Part shown: one piece after another, positions 15,109 through 24,590 of the stretch
Layout: each line of letters opens with the position of its first letter
Numbering within the stretch: the stretch's first letter is position 1
DNA from: DATFLS01 sp964413425
Lineage (GTDB): Bacteria > Fidelibacterota > JAANXI01
Assembly: GCA_964413425.1 (NCBI GenBank)
Contig: CAYPST010000032.1
Location: 1 to 37,083 of the forward strand
DNA length: 37,083 bases
Reading direction: 5' to 3'
Made by a program: the position numbers and the translations under genes
Notes under the pieces: generated by a model
The model's database searches: none
Seen by the model: only the letters and a program-made list of their open reading frames with translations
Told to the model about the DNA's origin: nothing

Positions 15109-18100
15109 ATGAAGCGAAGTCTTCTTTCGATCGTATTGCTGCTTGTATTCGCAGCGAGCAGTGCTCTTGCCCAGACCGGGAAAATTGCGGGTACGGTAAC
15201 AGAGGCCGAAAGCGGTGAACCGTTACCTGGCTGCAACATCATTGTGGTGGGTACCCAGATGGGGGCGGCAACCGATGAGAACGGCGAGTATACTATTCTG
15301 AATGTCCCGCCGGGTACGTATGATGTGCGTGCCCAGATGATTGGGTACACCACCGTTACCGTGACTGATGTAGATGTCACCGCCGGCCTGACCAGGGCCG
15401 TGGATTATGAAATGCAGGTGGAAGCGATTGCCGGCCAGGAGGTGGTGGTGGAAGCCCAGCGGCCCATTGTGCAGGAGGATATTTCCGGAACTCAGCGAAA
15501 TATCGAAACTCAGGAAATCGAATCTTCAGCACACGTATCAATTTCTGATATTATTACCACGCAGGTAGGCATTAATCGCGATCGTGGCTATGATGATCAG
15601 CCCTCGATTCGGGGTTCCGGGATGAACAAGATGAATTTCATCGTGGATGGGGTGTCCCAGCGGGATGCCATGAGCAACCGGCCACATCTTCGTTTAAATG
15701 TGAATGAAATCCAGGAAGTGAAAGTGCAGACTGGTGGATTTAATGCGGAATACGGTGATATTCAGTCCGGTGTGGTGCAGGTGGTAACCAAAGAGGGCGG
15801 CGATCAATATTCCGGCAGTTTCGATTATGAATACAGTCCGCCTGGCCTGAAGCATTTCGGACCCAATATGTATGGATTTCAGTCTCCTGTGGTGATTCCG
15901 TTTACCGATCCGGAGGCCGGCGCGTTTACCGGCAACGATTTCTTTGCCGGATGGAATGAAGAAGCCAATGAAAACTTGCAGGAAGACGATCCCCATTATG
16001 GAAAGCCGGAAGAGCTGTATGCCCGGTACCTGTGGCGGCATCGGTCCAAAGATGCCATGGAGGAGTTGCAGCGTCTGGCCGACGGCGAACCGGCGCCCAA
16101 TGGGGAAACCGTGGATCTCCAGTGGGGGGAAGCCGGGGTTCCGGACTATTTTCACTGGTACGGTGACCGGCCGGATTATAATGTGCGGGCAACCCTTGGC
16201 GGACCGGTACCCATTATCCCCAACCTGCGTTTCTTCTTGTCATACAACCAGGAGTTTCTGGAATATTCCAACCAGTTTGCCCAGTTAGACGGCTTTTCCG
16301 GACACCGATTCCGCGGCAAACTCACCGGAAACGTCACCGAGAATATGAAGGTGCAGTTCATGTACTTTAACAGCAGCGAGCAGGGCGGTACCGGTGGGCA
16401 GGGTCCTGGTATTTCCGGTTATATTTCCCGGAATCCTTATGCTCAATTAGGATGGGTCAACAAGATGTGGTATCCGCACTGCGCGGTCCCCGGGCAGCAG
16501 GACCGGCAGTATTTTTCCGGCCGCCTGACCCAAACCCTTTCTCCGAAAACATTTTATGATCTGCAGATTACGCATCGGCGGGTCGACTACAGCATGCTCC
16601 CGGATTTCCGGAATACCGCACCAATCGAAGGTTCCGAATGGGGAGCCACCAGCTCCGACCAGACGGCCGTGGAAAATGGTCGAATCGGGTCCGCCGAGCG
16701 CGCTGAACGCCTGGCAGAAGAAGGAGAATACGGCTGGGAAAACTGGCGTGACTGGGCGATGATTCAGATCGGCGATTACTGGTATGATGAAGGCCCCAAG
16801 GGCTATGGTCCGGTCAACTGGCGGGATATCACCGGGGAATACCGGATGGAATCCTGTAACCTGCGTGCCAATGACACCTACAGCCGGACCTGGGAGATCA
16901 CCGGCAGTATTACCAGCCAGGTGAATCAGAATAATGAGGTGAAGGCTGGTTTCGAACTTCGCCGGGATTTCCTGCATCAGTATTACGCCGCCATTGACCC
17001 GTCCGTGAACGCAGGCAGCATTCGTGAATTGCCGGACCTTGCGCCTCTGAACGGCGCATTATATCTGCAGGATAAGATGGAATACGGCGGCTTTATCGCC
17101 AACCTCGGATTACGGGCCGACTGGATCGTACATGACGAGTTCCCTCTCCTGGACGGACCGACCGATGATAAGGTGAACGGCCCCTATTCCGATCTCCTGT
17201 TGCCGGGAAACACCGACAGATTATGGGAAGAAGCTGAGTTGAAACGGGTGAAAAAATTGCGTCTCAGTCCGCGGCTGGGGATCTCACATCCCATCGCCCG
17301 GGTGGCCAAGATCTTCTTTAACTACGGGCATTTCTACCAGTGGCCTGACTACGATGATGTCTACCGGACCTGGAAGGATACCCGCGCCCGGAATGCCATT
17401 GAGAATTTCGGCAATCCGGCCCTGGATCCGCCCAGGACTATTGCCTACGAACTGGGATATGAACACAACCTGTTCAACAGAATGAGCCTGAGTATTACCG
17501 GGTATTACAAAGACGTGAATGCGGAATACGGAGAAATCGAGTATAACTATATTGAAGGGTATGAGCATGATTCCTTCGCCAACAGATTGTTCGAAGATAC
17601 TCGTGGGGCGGAAGCCCGGTTAGAGCTGCGGCGTGGTTCCATTCCGTTCTTCAGTTTCTGGACCAGTATTGATTATATGGTGCAAAGTGGAGGCGAATAT
17701 GGTACGGATGACTTCTTCGAAGATCCAACCGTTCCGCCGGAGATCGAGTACCGGGAAGTTTCGGCTGCCGATGTTCGACCCGCGTTTAAGCTGAACCTGA
17801 ACTTCAATACACCCCGGGAGTTCGGACCGAGCTATGCGGGCTTTTTCTATCCCGTGGGCGGTATCAGCCTGGATCTGCTGTACAAATGGCAGCGGGGCGA
17901 ACAGTTTACCTGGAATCCCCAGGATTATCCCCTGGTGGAAAACAACATCCGCTGGCGTCCGTATCAGCGCTGGGACATGCGCCTCAGAAAGCCGATTTTC
18001 TCACGCGGCACAGTCACCGCCAGCCTGTATCTGGACGTCAAGAATCTGTTTAACAATAAGAATATGACTCGCGGACCTTGGGCTGACTGGGGTGTGACTG

Positions 18101-18312
18101 GCTACTGGGCCTGGGATGCGCATAAATGGTGGAACAACGAGTTCCGGTCCTATATGGAATCCCTGGATCTGGAAGTCCAGAAAGACGGCAGCATCAAGGG
18201 CGATGATCGCCCCGGCGACTATGCCGCCGACTATATTGATCTGCCGGCCTTTACCTCGTGGTCGTTCCTCGAAAAGCGCGACGTTTTCTTTGGTGTCAGC
18301 TTCAGGTTTTAA
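15109..18312 (+). CDS. TonB-dependent receptor with carboxypeptidase-regulatory-like N-domain
   Basis: A 1067-residue outer-membrane protein. Residues 1-21 are a signal peptide (ending SSALA). Residues about 24-110 form a carboxypeptidase D regulatory-like domain (GKIAGTVTEAESGEPLPG, VPPGTYDVRAQMIGY). Residues about 125-235 form the plug (PSIRGSGMNKMNFIVDGV, FNAEYGDIQSGVVQVVTKEGG). The remainder is a 22-strand-type barrel ending in aromatic FGVSFRF. Such receptors import or secrete large substrates with TonB energy. GGAGGAGG at 15095-15102 precedes the ATG. It is followed by a sorting-domain protein and a PorV-like barrel, a trio common in deep FCB lineages. The substrate is unknown, and no SusD-like lipoprotein is adjacent, so this is not a classical SusCD pair. 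Confidence 0.92.
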   Translation: MKRSLLSIVLLLVFAASSALAQTGKIAGTVTEAESGEPLPGCNIIVVGTQMGAATDENGEYTILNVPPGTYDVRAQMIGYTTVTVTDVDVTAGLTRAVDYEMQVEAIAGQEVVVEAQRPIVQEDISGTQRNIETQEIESSAHVSISDIITTQVGINRDRGYDDQPSIRGSGMNKMNFIVDGVSQRDAMSNRPHLRLNVNEIQEVKVQTGGFNAEYGDIQSGVVQVVTKEGGDQYSGSFDYEYSPPGLKHFGPNMYGFQSPVVIPFTDPEAGAFTGNDFFAGWNEEANENLQEDDPHYGKPEELYARYLWRHRSKDAMEELQRLADGEPAPNGETVDLQWGEAGVPDYFHWYGDRPDYNVRATLGGPVPIIPNLRFFLSYNQEFLEYSNQFAQLDGFSGHRFRGKLTGNVTENMKVQFMYFNSSEQGGTGGQGPGISGYISRNPYAQLGWVNKMWYPHCAVPGQQDRQYFSGRLTQTLSPKTFYDLQITHRRVDYSMLPDFRNTAPIEGSEWGATSSDQTAVENGRIGSAERAERLAEEGEYGWENWRDWAMIQIGDYWYDEGPKGYGPVNWRDITGEYRMESCNLRANDTYSRTWEITGSITSQVNQNNEVKAGFELRRDFLHQYYAAIDPSVNAGSIRELPDLAPLNGALYLQDKMEYGGFIANLGLRADWIVHDEFPLLDGPTDDKVNGPYSDLLLPGNTDRLWEEAELKRVKKLRLSPRLGISHPIARVAKIFFNYGHFYQWPDYDDVYRTWKDTRARNAIENFGNPALDPPRTIAYELGYEHNLFNRMSLSITGYYKDVNAEYGEIEYNYIEGYEHDSFANRLFEDTRGAEARLELRRGSIPFFSFWTSIDYMVQSGGEYGTDDFFEDPTVPPEIEYREVSAADVRPAFKLNLNFNTPREFGPSYAGFFYPVGGISLDLLYKWQRGEQFTWNPQDYPLVENNIRWRPYQRWDMRLRKPIFSRGTVTASLYLDVKNLFNNKNMTRGPWADWGVTGYWAWDAHKWWNNEFRSYMESLDLEVQKDGSIKGDDRPGDYAADYIDLPAFTSWSFLEKRDVFFGVSFRF

Positions 18313-18339
18313 GCGTGGTGGAAGTGCACGCTGATTGTG

Positions 18340-18378
18340 CAGGGGAGTGCGTGCGGAAGAAAGTCGCCCACTCCCCTG
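18340..18378 (+). promoter_or_regulatory. intercistronic hairpin between receptor and sorting-domain genes
   Basis: Perfect 10-bp inverted repeat CAGGGGAGTG (18340-18349) / CACTCCCCTG (18369-18378) with a 19-base loop, 27 bases after the receptor stop. There is no T-tract, so it is unlikely to end transcription outright. It may protect the upstream message or tune the ratio of the two proteins. Confidence 0.6.
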
Positions 18379-18433
18379 GAACTTGGAGAGAATGTAGTAT
18401 GTGGAGAAAATTTAACACCAGGAGAGATATATT

Positions 18434-20710
18434 ATGACTCATACATTAAAACGTCGAATCACGCGGTCGATTATCGCCGTCCTGATATGTATGGTGGGGA
18501 CAGGTTCTCTGTTTGCACAGAAGAGCCGAACCGTTGCCATTGGCGAGATGGCGCTTTCGACCGCAGAACATATGGGAGACGATTACCTGAGCTGGCCCCA
18601 GGCACAACCGTATTCGACCGACCATATGCTGGAAACCTATGGTTTTTATCTGGGAGTGGCGCGTTCCTGGACCGATCCATCCAATGTGGACTGGGACCAG
18701 CAGGTGGCCATGATGGTGGAACACAAATATTCTGACTTTGAGGTGGTCGCGCCGTTTGAAGACGGTGCTTTTAAACGGGTCTTTCGCAACCCGTATCCGG
18801 ATAGAATTGTCGACGACATCAATTGGACAGGTATCACGGCCAGGGAAGATCCGGTGCAATCAGGTTTGCCGTCCGATGCGATGATGTATAACAAGCTGTA
18901 TACCTGGCCGGAATACGGGATGAACATCGATGTGGAGCGATACACCTATTTTTATGCGGCGGATCAATACGACGATTTTATCATCATGGAATATATCCTC
19001 ACCAATAATTCCGGTTCCGTCAAGGATTCGGTATTCTTCGGCATCACCGGAGCGTTGAACTCCAGTGCATTCTACCCGGCGGATCTGTGGGGGAATTATT
19101 ATGGAGCCACCTATGCAGACTATGCGGAAGGAGGAGATATGTCGGCCGATTCCATGCGCTTCTGGTATGGCTGGGATGCGGATGAAATCACCGGACAGCC
19201 GGGGATTGACGATCGCGGCAATCCGCAGTCGACATTCGGCCATTTTCAGGAACCCCAGAGCATGGGATACGTGGTGTTGCATGCTGACGGACAACCCCAC
19301 GCTCCCGGCGTGGAAGTTCCGGATGATCCGTCCCAGCCTCATAAAGCCGGATGGTCATATCGGGAACTCGCTCCGGATCTGAACGTGTCGACTCATAAAG
19401 ATATCTATGCCTATCTGAGCAATCCCTGGAGCTCGGCGGTAGGACAGATGGGCGGCGCTTATTCGGTCTGTCTGACCCCGGACGGCGATGAAGTCTCTTT
19501 CGGCTCTGAGAATGCCTGGTTTCGGACGCTGGACCCGGAGGGTATGATCGATGATACCCCGCCGGGATTTCCGCCTCGCTGGGATGAGCATGCCGAGGAT
19601 CCCACGGATGAGCAGAGTAAAACCTTCCTGATGAGCTTCGGTCCGTATGACATGGACGACGGCGAACAGGTGCGTGTGGTGACGGCGTTCGTGGGCGGAC
19701 AGATTCCGCACAAACTCGCCATTGCCGCCGGGCGGGCTTATGATAACGGAAACCCGGCATTGCGTGAAGATCAGATGCAGCAGTTACCCTGGGATGTGTA
19801 TTATAATCCTGTGGATCCCTTCAGTGACGTGCTGCCTGATGGATCCACGGCAGAGAGAATCGCCGAAGAGGGCTCCTGGCTGGACCAGGATCAGAAGGAT
19901 CAGATCCTGGAGCTGAGCAAGCTGCGAGCTTTCTTGAAGGCCGGAGACGTGCTGGATCTCTGGAATAGTCCTACTAATGACCTGATGGCAGGCGAAGGTG
20001 AACTGGGTATACCGCTTGCCCCGGCCTCGCCCTCCCTTAACGTGACTTCGGAAAATGAACAGATCCGGATCGAGTGGGGCAACGAAGCGGCCGACGATAC
20101 CGATACCCGGGTCGGTGAACTTATCGGATACCGGGTGTACCGGAATTACTGGAGACCGCCTGCGCTCATCACTCCCACTGATACGACTTTCATCATGATT
20201 GCCGATGAAAACGACCTCGGCGCCGATGCCGGAGAGTATGTGGATCAAGATGTAATTGTGGGTGAAGAATATCGATATTATGTCACCGCCGTTTCGGTCG
20301 CAGATGGCGATACCCTGGAAAGCAGTCAATTCCAGAACCGGATGCAGTGGAGTCAGGGCCAGGAACCGGCTTCTCCAACCCGAACTCCGGATCCAAATTG
20401 GAAAGAACAGGCAACCCCCGTGCCGAATCCCTTTCATATTCAGGGGGCTGATAAGTACGGAGGATTGCGAATAAATTTCATGAATTTACCTCCCTATTGC
20501 GATATCCATATCTACACCATGACCGGGGATCTGGTGCGCACAATCGAGCATACGTCCGGTGATGGCGATGAAGCGTGGCTCCAGCAGCAGACCTTCAGCC
20601 AGATGCAGGTGGTAAGCGGGGTCTACCTCTATGTGATCGAGGAACGCGAAAGCCCCAACGGACCCAAAACCGGGGAGAAAACGGTCGGGAAGCTGGTTTT
20701 AATCAAATAA
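18434..20710 (+). CDS. secreted protein with fibronectin-like region and C-terminal type-A-like sorting domain
   Basis: A 758-residue exported protein. The signal peptide is residues 1-29 (ending GSLFA). The large central region (about 30-520) is rich in aromatic and acidic residues and has no domain I can name. Residues about 540-640 look like a fibronectin-III fold (GYRVYRNYW, EYRYYVTAV). Residues 663-758 are a sorting-like domain: PNPF, then IHIYTMTGDLVRTIEH, then SGVYLYVIE and a GKLVLIK end, as in type IX secretion cargo. AGGAGAG at 18420-18426 supports the start. It lies between a TonB receptor and a PorV-like barrel, which suggests the three work together at the cell surface. No enzyme motif is visible. 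Confidence 0.82.
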   Translation: MTHTLKRRITRSIIAVLICMVGTGSLFAQKSRTVAIGEMALSTAEHMGDDYLSWPQAQPYSTDHMLETYGFYLGVARSWTDPSNVDWDQQVAMMVEHKYSDFEVVAPFEDGAFKRVFRNPYPDRIVDDINWTGITAREDPVQSGLPSDAMMYNKLYTWPEYGMNIDVERYTYFYAADQYDDFIIMEYILTNNSGSVKDSVFFGITGALNSSAFYPADLWGNYYGATYADYAEGGDMSADSMRFWYGWDADEITGQPGIDDRGNPQSTFGHFQEPQSMGYVVLHADGQPHAPGVEVPDDPSQPHKAGWSYRELAPDLNVSTHKDIYAYLSNPWSSAVGQMGGAYSVCLTPDGDEVSFGSENAWFRTLDPEGMIDDTPPGFPPRWDEHAEDPTDEQSKTFLMSFGPYDMDDGEQVRVVTAFVGGQIPHKLAIAAGRAYDNGNPALREDQMQQLPWDVYYNPVDPFSDVLPDGSTAERIAEEGSWLDQDQKDQILELSKLRAFLKAGDVLDLWNSPTNDLMAGEGELGIPLAPASPSLNVTSENEQIRIEWGNEAADDTDTRVGELIGYRVYRNYWRPPALITPTDTTFIMIADENDLGADAGEYVDQDVIVGEEYRYYVTAVSVADGDTLESSQFQNRMQWSQGQEPASPTRTPDPNWKEQATPVPNPFHIQGADKYGGLRINFMNLPPYCDIHIYTMTGDLVRTIEHTSGDGDEAWLQQQTFSQMQVVSGVYLYVIEERESPNGPKTGEKTVGKLVLIK

Positions 20711-20773
20711 GTATACCCGATAGATATGGGTAAGTAAATTGGAAATTGGCAAAACAACTAAAGAGGTAATATT

Positions 20774-21799
20774 ATGAGGAAAACAATACTTGCAGTATTC
20801 ACGACCGTGTTGGCTGTTTTCCTGATGTCTCCGGAGGTCTCGTGGGGACAGGCCATCAAGTATGGTCAGGCGGGCATGCCTTTTCTCACCATTGATGTCG
20901 GAGGCCGGGTAGCCGGCATGGCCGGAACGAAAGTAGGCGTGGTCGGCGATGCCGAAGCCATGTTTTCGAATCCCGCAGGCCTGGCCATGATGGACGGCCT
21001 GAGCGCCACCACCAGCAAAACCAACTGGATCGCCGATATCGGGCACTTCGGCGCTGGTGTGGCTTATAATGCCGGTAAATACGGAACGTTCGGAATCAAT
21101 CTGGTGTCCATGGAATACGGGGATATCCAGCAAACCATTCCTTATCAGGGATTTGATCCCGAAAAACGCCTGCAGGGTTACGAAGATATCGGCACCTTCA
21201 CAGTCTCAGAATATGCTATTGGCGTATCATACGGCCGCCAGATTATCTCCCAGTTTTATGTGGGAGGGAACGTGAAATGGGCCTATCAGAATCTCGGGGA
21301 CGTACGGATTCTCGATCCATACACCAACGAAGAAACCATGGCCGAAAACGAAGTCAGCAATCTGGTGTTCGATTTCGGGACCCTCTACTATCCGGGATTC
21401 AAAGATCTCCGGTTCGGGGTGACCTTCCGGAATTTCTCGGGACAGGTCGATTACTATGACCAGCGGTTTGAACTCCCCCTGACTTTTGATTTCGGGGTCG
21501 CCATGGATGTCCTGAAACTATTTCAGGAAGACGGAGACACGGAACTGACTGTGGCGCTGGATGCCCTGCATCCCAGAGATTACTCCGAACGGGTGCATTT
21601 GGGAGCGGAATACAACCTGTATAACGTCCTGTTTGTCAGAGGAGGCTATAAGTTCAACTATGACGAAGAGGCCCTGTCTGCAGGACTGGGTATCAACTAT
21701 GATATCGGAGGTATCGGGCTTAAAGCCGATTACGCCTATACGGCTTTTGGCATTTTCGATGCCGTGCACCGGTTTTCCATCGGGGTGGCCCTCCGATAG
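20774..21799 (+). CDS. PorV/PorQ family outer-membrane protein
   Basis: A 341-residue predicted beta-barrel. Signal peptide residues 1-25 (ending VSWG-QA). The family N-terminus follows: GGRVAGMAGTKVGVVGDAEAMFSNPAGLAMM, where the GDAEAMFSNPAGLA part is diagnostic of the PorV/PorQ/UPF0164 group related to FadL barrels. Alternating strands then run to a C-terminal RFSIGVALR. In type IX secretion PorV carries cargo through or on the outer membrane, and here the cargo-like sorting protein is encoded 63 bases upstream. The gene is the last of the operon, since a strong terminator follows. Other type IX components (SprA, PorU and so on) are not in the window. Confidence 0.85.
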   Translation: MRKTILAVFTTVLAVFLMSPEVSWGQAIKYGQAGMPFLTIDVGGRVAGMAGTKVGVVGDAEAMFSNPAGLAMMDGLSATTSKTNWIADIGHFGAGVAYNAGKYGTFGINLVSMEYGDIQQTIPYQGFDPEKRLQGYEDIGTFTVSEYAIGVSYGRQIISQFYVGGNVKWAYQNLGDVRILDPYTNEETMAENEVSNLVFDFGTLYYPGFKDLRFGVTFRNFSGQVDYYDQRFELPLTFDFGVAMDVLKLFQEDGDTELTVALDALHPRDYSERVHLGAEYNLYNVLFVRGGYKFNYDEEALSAGLGINYDIGGIGLKADYAYTAFGIFDAVHRFSIGVALR

Positions 21800-21846
21800 G
21801 AACAACTTCCCTCTCATGCCGGATACGTCTAATCCGGAAAGTACTG

Positions 21847-21884
21847 AAAAGCCGCCGCTGATGTGCTCAGCGGCGGCTTTTGTA
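21847..21884 (+). terminator. rho-independent terminator of the receptor operon
   Basis: Perfect 14-bp stem AAAGCCGCCGCTGA (21848-21861) / TCAGCGGCGGCTTT (21867-21880) with a 5-base loop and a short run TTTTGT. It lies 48 bases after the PorV-like stop codon. Confidence 0.93.
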
Positions 21885-22287
21885 TAGAGTGGCAAGCCAA
21901 AGCGAAAGATCTGCTTATACAGGATTTGCTGATGGAAAGACTTTGGACCCACAGGAGGAGAGCCCCAAAGAATAGCTCGAATTCCAGACTTCTCCGTTGT
22001 GTGAAACAGGCATCGAGGCATCTCTATGCCATCCCGACGGAATTTGTGTTTACCGGGGATAGAGTTCCTGGAAATATCTCGTTTCTATGGGACTGAAAAG
22101 CAGGCAACTCCTAGCATCCAGATGGAACATGCCCCGTCAGGGGCGACAGAAATAACTTACATTTTCTTTGTCGGTTGAGTGATTTATAAAAAATCGCTCA
22201 ATTTGGGTTAGAAACAATTCAGGGTAGATAACCCGGAAACTATTTTGTATTATCAGACGCACAGATTAGGAAACGATATGGAGCATA
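21885..22287. other. noncoding region with small hairpins
   Basis: No gene is supported. Two hairpins are visible: GCCCC-GTCA-GGGGC at 22131-22144, and TGAGTGATTT / AAATCGCTCA at 22177-22200. The stretch around 22005-22145 resembles the 'CCGTCAGGGGCG' noncoding repeats common in environmental FCB genomes, but no second copy lies in this window. Confidence 0.45.
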
Positions 22288-22815
22288 ATGAGAACAGTTA
22301 CATTATATATCCCATTGGTTTTCTTACTCGGTATTTCAGGTCTTCTCTTCACAACCTGTTCGGAAGAGACGCCCATCGAACCCCGCCGGTTTCAAACCCC
22401 GGATTTCATCCTCCCCGACCTGACCGGGAAGGAAGTCCAGATCTCGGATACCCAGGGAAGTGTGGTTCTGCTCAATTTTTTCGCGGACTGGTGCAATTCC
22501 TGCCGGTACGAAGCCACTGTCTTGAACGAGATATATGCCGATTTACATGACGAGGGTTTGGAGATCATCGGGGTCGCAGTGCAATACGAGGACAGTAATG
22601 ATGTCCGACAGTTCGCTGATACGCTGAGGGTAGAGTATACTATCCTTTATGGAACGGGAGAAGTGGCAGATGCGTATCGAGTGAACTCGATTCCGGTAAC
22701 GTTTGTCATTGATCGGGACGGCTGGATTGTGGAGAGAATTGAAACTGCGCTCTCTGAAGAGGAATTTACCGAAGTGGTGGGTCCGTATTTATACCCGGAC
22801 AGTCTGTCAGGTTAA
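22288..22815 (+). CDS. TlpA-like thioredoxin-fold lipoprotein
   Basis: A 175-residue lipoprotein with a thioredoxin fold. Lipobox FTTC (Cys24) anchors it in the membrane, facing the periplasm. The redox site is WCNSC (Cys69 and Cys72), and SIPVTFVID (Pro136) is the cis-proline loop. The protein starts its redoxin domain near residue 36 with FILPDLTGKEV, typical of the AhpC/TSA-TlpA group. The likely role is thiol reduction in the periplasm, for example keeping cytochrome or envelope protein cysteines reduced. The redox partner is unknown and no ccm or DsbD gene is adjacent. GGAG five bases before the start supports it. It appears to be a single-gene unit. Confidence 0.9.
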   Translation: MRTVTLYIPLVFLLGISGLLFTTCSEETPIEPRRFQTPDFILPDLTGKEVQISDTQGSVVLLNFFADWCNSCRYEATVLNEIYADLHDEGLEIIGVAVQYEDSNDVRQFADTLRVEYTILYGTGEVADAYRVNSIPVTFVIDRDGWIVERIETALSEEEFTEVVGPYLYPDSLSG

Positions 22816-23098
22816 CTGTTCAGATGGAGCTGTGGTTGAAAAATATTTTTTGGCGGATCCGGGGTGTTTAATTCTTGCCGGAAAAAAGTTGTCATCCTAA
22901 TTTCGTGAAAAGTACTGAGCTTATACAGTCCGGTGTAAACAATTCTGGTGATTCATGAAAATCACCGTGTATGCAGAGAAAAGGCAGCATGCCAGGGGCA
23001 ATCCGGTTTGCAGGATCCCGGACATTCGGCCGTTCGGAACATTCGGTCCGGAAGAAAACCGTCAAATTGTATAGCATGATATAATCAAAGGAGATGTT

Positions 23099-23776
23099 AT
23101 GCAGCATCCAACTGTTGTGATAGGTTCATTTCTGCTGATGTTCCTGTTTACGAGTTGTGCCGCCACCGGCCGGTACGTTCTGGAGGAGCCTCAGCCGGAA
23201 AAATCGCTGTTGGTGGGGGCCGTACTGATTGAGAATGAGGGAGTGGGCGACCTGTATGAAGCCCGGAAATCCAATATTCTTGTCAAGATTGTGGGAAAAT
23301 ACGAAGAAGAAGGGGAGGAAGTGACCGAAGTGTACCGCACCAGGACGGACAATAACGGATATTATATGGTACAGAATGTCCCCCCGGGATCGTACGTGGT
23401 AAAGGGGCTGGAGACCTTTCTGGTACCCAATGAGAAAACCATCGTTACTGCAATCTGGGAGGGGCCGACCAAATTCTATCATTTCACCGACCGAGAATTT
23501 GATTATGCCGTGCGGAGATGGCCTCCGCCGGCTGATGAAAAAATTCTAGATATGGGTATATTGCATCTGGAGGTGGGTACCGGTGAACGTGGACATATTG
23601 TTCATCGTGTCTTCAATTCACTGCAGAATGAAGGGCTTGCCTTGCCTGGCGTGCGATACACCATGCCCAATCCGGTGGACTATTATCAGGAACGATTCCC
23701 CGAATGGGGATGGTTCACCAACAGCAGTTCCCACCCATATGACACCCGGATCTATTCGGTGTTCCGTGATCATTGA
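23099..23776 (+). CDS. lipoprotein with carboxypeptidase-regulatory-like domain
   Basis: A 225-residue protein with a lipoprotein signal (LFTSC, Cys20). Residues about 38-130 look like a beta-sandwich of the carboxypeptidase regulatory-like type, with VGAVLIENEGVGD, then TRTDNNGYYMVQNVPPGSY as the hallmark turn. The C-terminal part has no domain I recognise. AAAGGAGA at 23087-23094 supports the start. The upstream sequence includes GATATAATC, a possible -10 element. It stands 94 bases before a small barrel gene on the same strand and may be co-transcribed with it. It is probably an envelope structural or ligand-binding lipoprotein; no enzymatic residues are evident. Confidence 0.72.
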   Translation: MQHPTVVIGSFLLMFLFTSCAATGRYVLEEPQPEKSLLVGAVLIENEGVGDLYEARKSNILVKIVGKYEEEGEEVTEVYRTRTDNNGYYMVQNVPPGSYVVKGLETFLVPNEKTIVTAIWEGPTKFYHFTDREFDYAVRRWPPPADEKILDMGILHLEVGTGERGHIVHRVFNSLQNEGLALPGVRYTMPNPVDYYQERFPEWGWFTNSSSHPYDTRIYSVFRDH

Positions 23777-23870
23777 GAGCAGTCTTCCATTACGATTCCA
23801 AATATCGGGGCACGTGGTAATTAATAAAGGATTCAGGAGGACTATTCTGTCAAAATAGAATGAGGAGGTT

Positions 23871-24590
23871 ATGCGCTTAAAAATATCGCTACTCAGAGTG
23901 GTCTTATTAGTTATTTGTATCCCACCTTTCGCCTTAGCGCAATATGTGTTAGATCGTGAGATGAAAACAGGAACCATCGGAATACATGGTGGAACCGGCA
24001 TTCCGGCGGGAGAATTCTCCGATACCAGTGGAGCGAATGCGGGCGGTGCGCAGCCTGGTATCATCATAGGAATTGATTACCTCTATCCGATCACCGATGT
24101 TCTTGAGCTGTCCTGGATTACAGGCCTTTCTTTCTTGTATAATGACGCCAGGCTGGCTCCCGGCTACGATCAACTACAGAAAGGCGGGACGGTAACTTCC
24201 TGGATTCACTTAACCGCGATGATAGGTCTGCGCGCCGGCGGAGAAATGAATGAATCGATAAACCTGCACGGCGCCATTCAGTCGGGAATATTATGGGGGC
24301 TCAGCCCGAAGATTGAGTCCCACGATCAGGCTCTGAACGAACGACTGGATGTCTGGCAAAATAGCGGCAACGGGTGGTCTGTTGCCGTGAATGGTCGACT
24401 GAATGCCGTCCTGAAGGATCACCTGGATTTGGCAATCGGGATCCTCTATGGGCGGCCAACGTATGAGGTACGGACTGTGGGGAAAGAAGTAATCGTCAGC
24501 CAGGAAGGAGATATCCATAAAAAAATAGAAAATTTCAAGTTCACTCAGCAGACTGCTATATTGACTGTCAGTATCGGCTGGCTCTTTTAA
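23871..24590 (+). CDS. small outer-membrane beta-barrel protein (porin-family like)
   Basis: A 239-residue exported protein. The signal peptide is residues 1-23 (ending FALA-QY). The mature part alternates hydrophobic and polar residues in about eight strands, starts with GTIGIHGGTGIPAGEFSD and ends in ILTVSIGWLF with a terminal aromatic residue. All of this fits the small OmpA-like/PorT barrels of FCB bacteria. GAGGAGG at 23863-23869 lies just one base before the ATG, so the ribosome may use it with tight spacing. No specific substrate or partner can be inferred. It may form a unit with the preceding lipoprotein gene. Confidence 0.75.
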   Translation: MRLKISLLRVVLLVICIPPFALAQYVLDREMKTGTIGIHGGTGIPAGEFSDTSGANAGGAQPGIIIGIDYLYPITDVLELSWITGLSFLYNDARLAPGYDQLQKGGTVTSWIHLTAMIGLRAGGEMNESINLHGAIQSGILWGLSPKIESHDQALNERLDVWQNSGNGWSVAVNGRLNAVLKDHLDLAIGILYGRPTYEVRTVGKEVIVSQEGDIHKKIENFKFTQQTAILTVSIGWLF

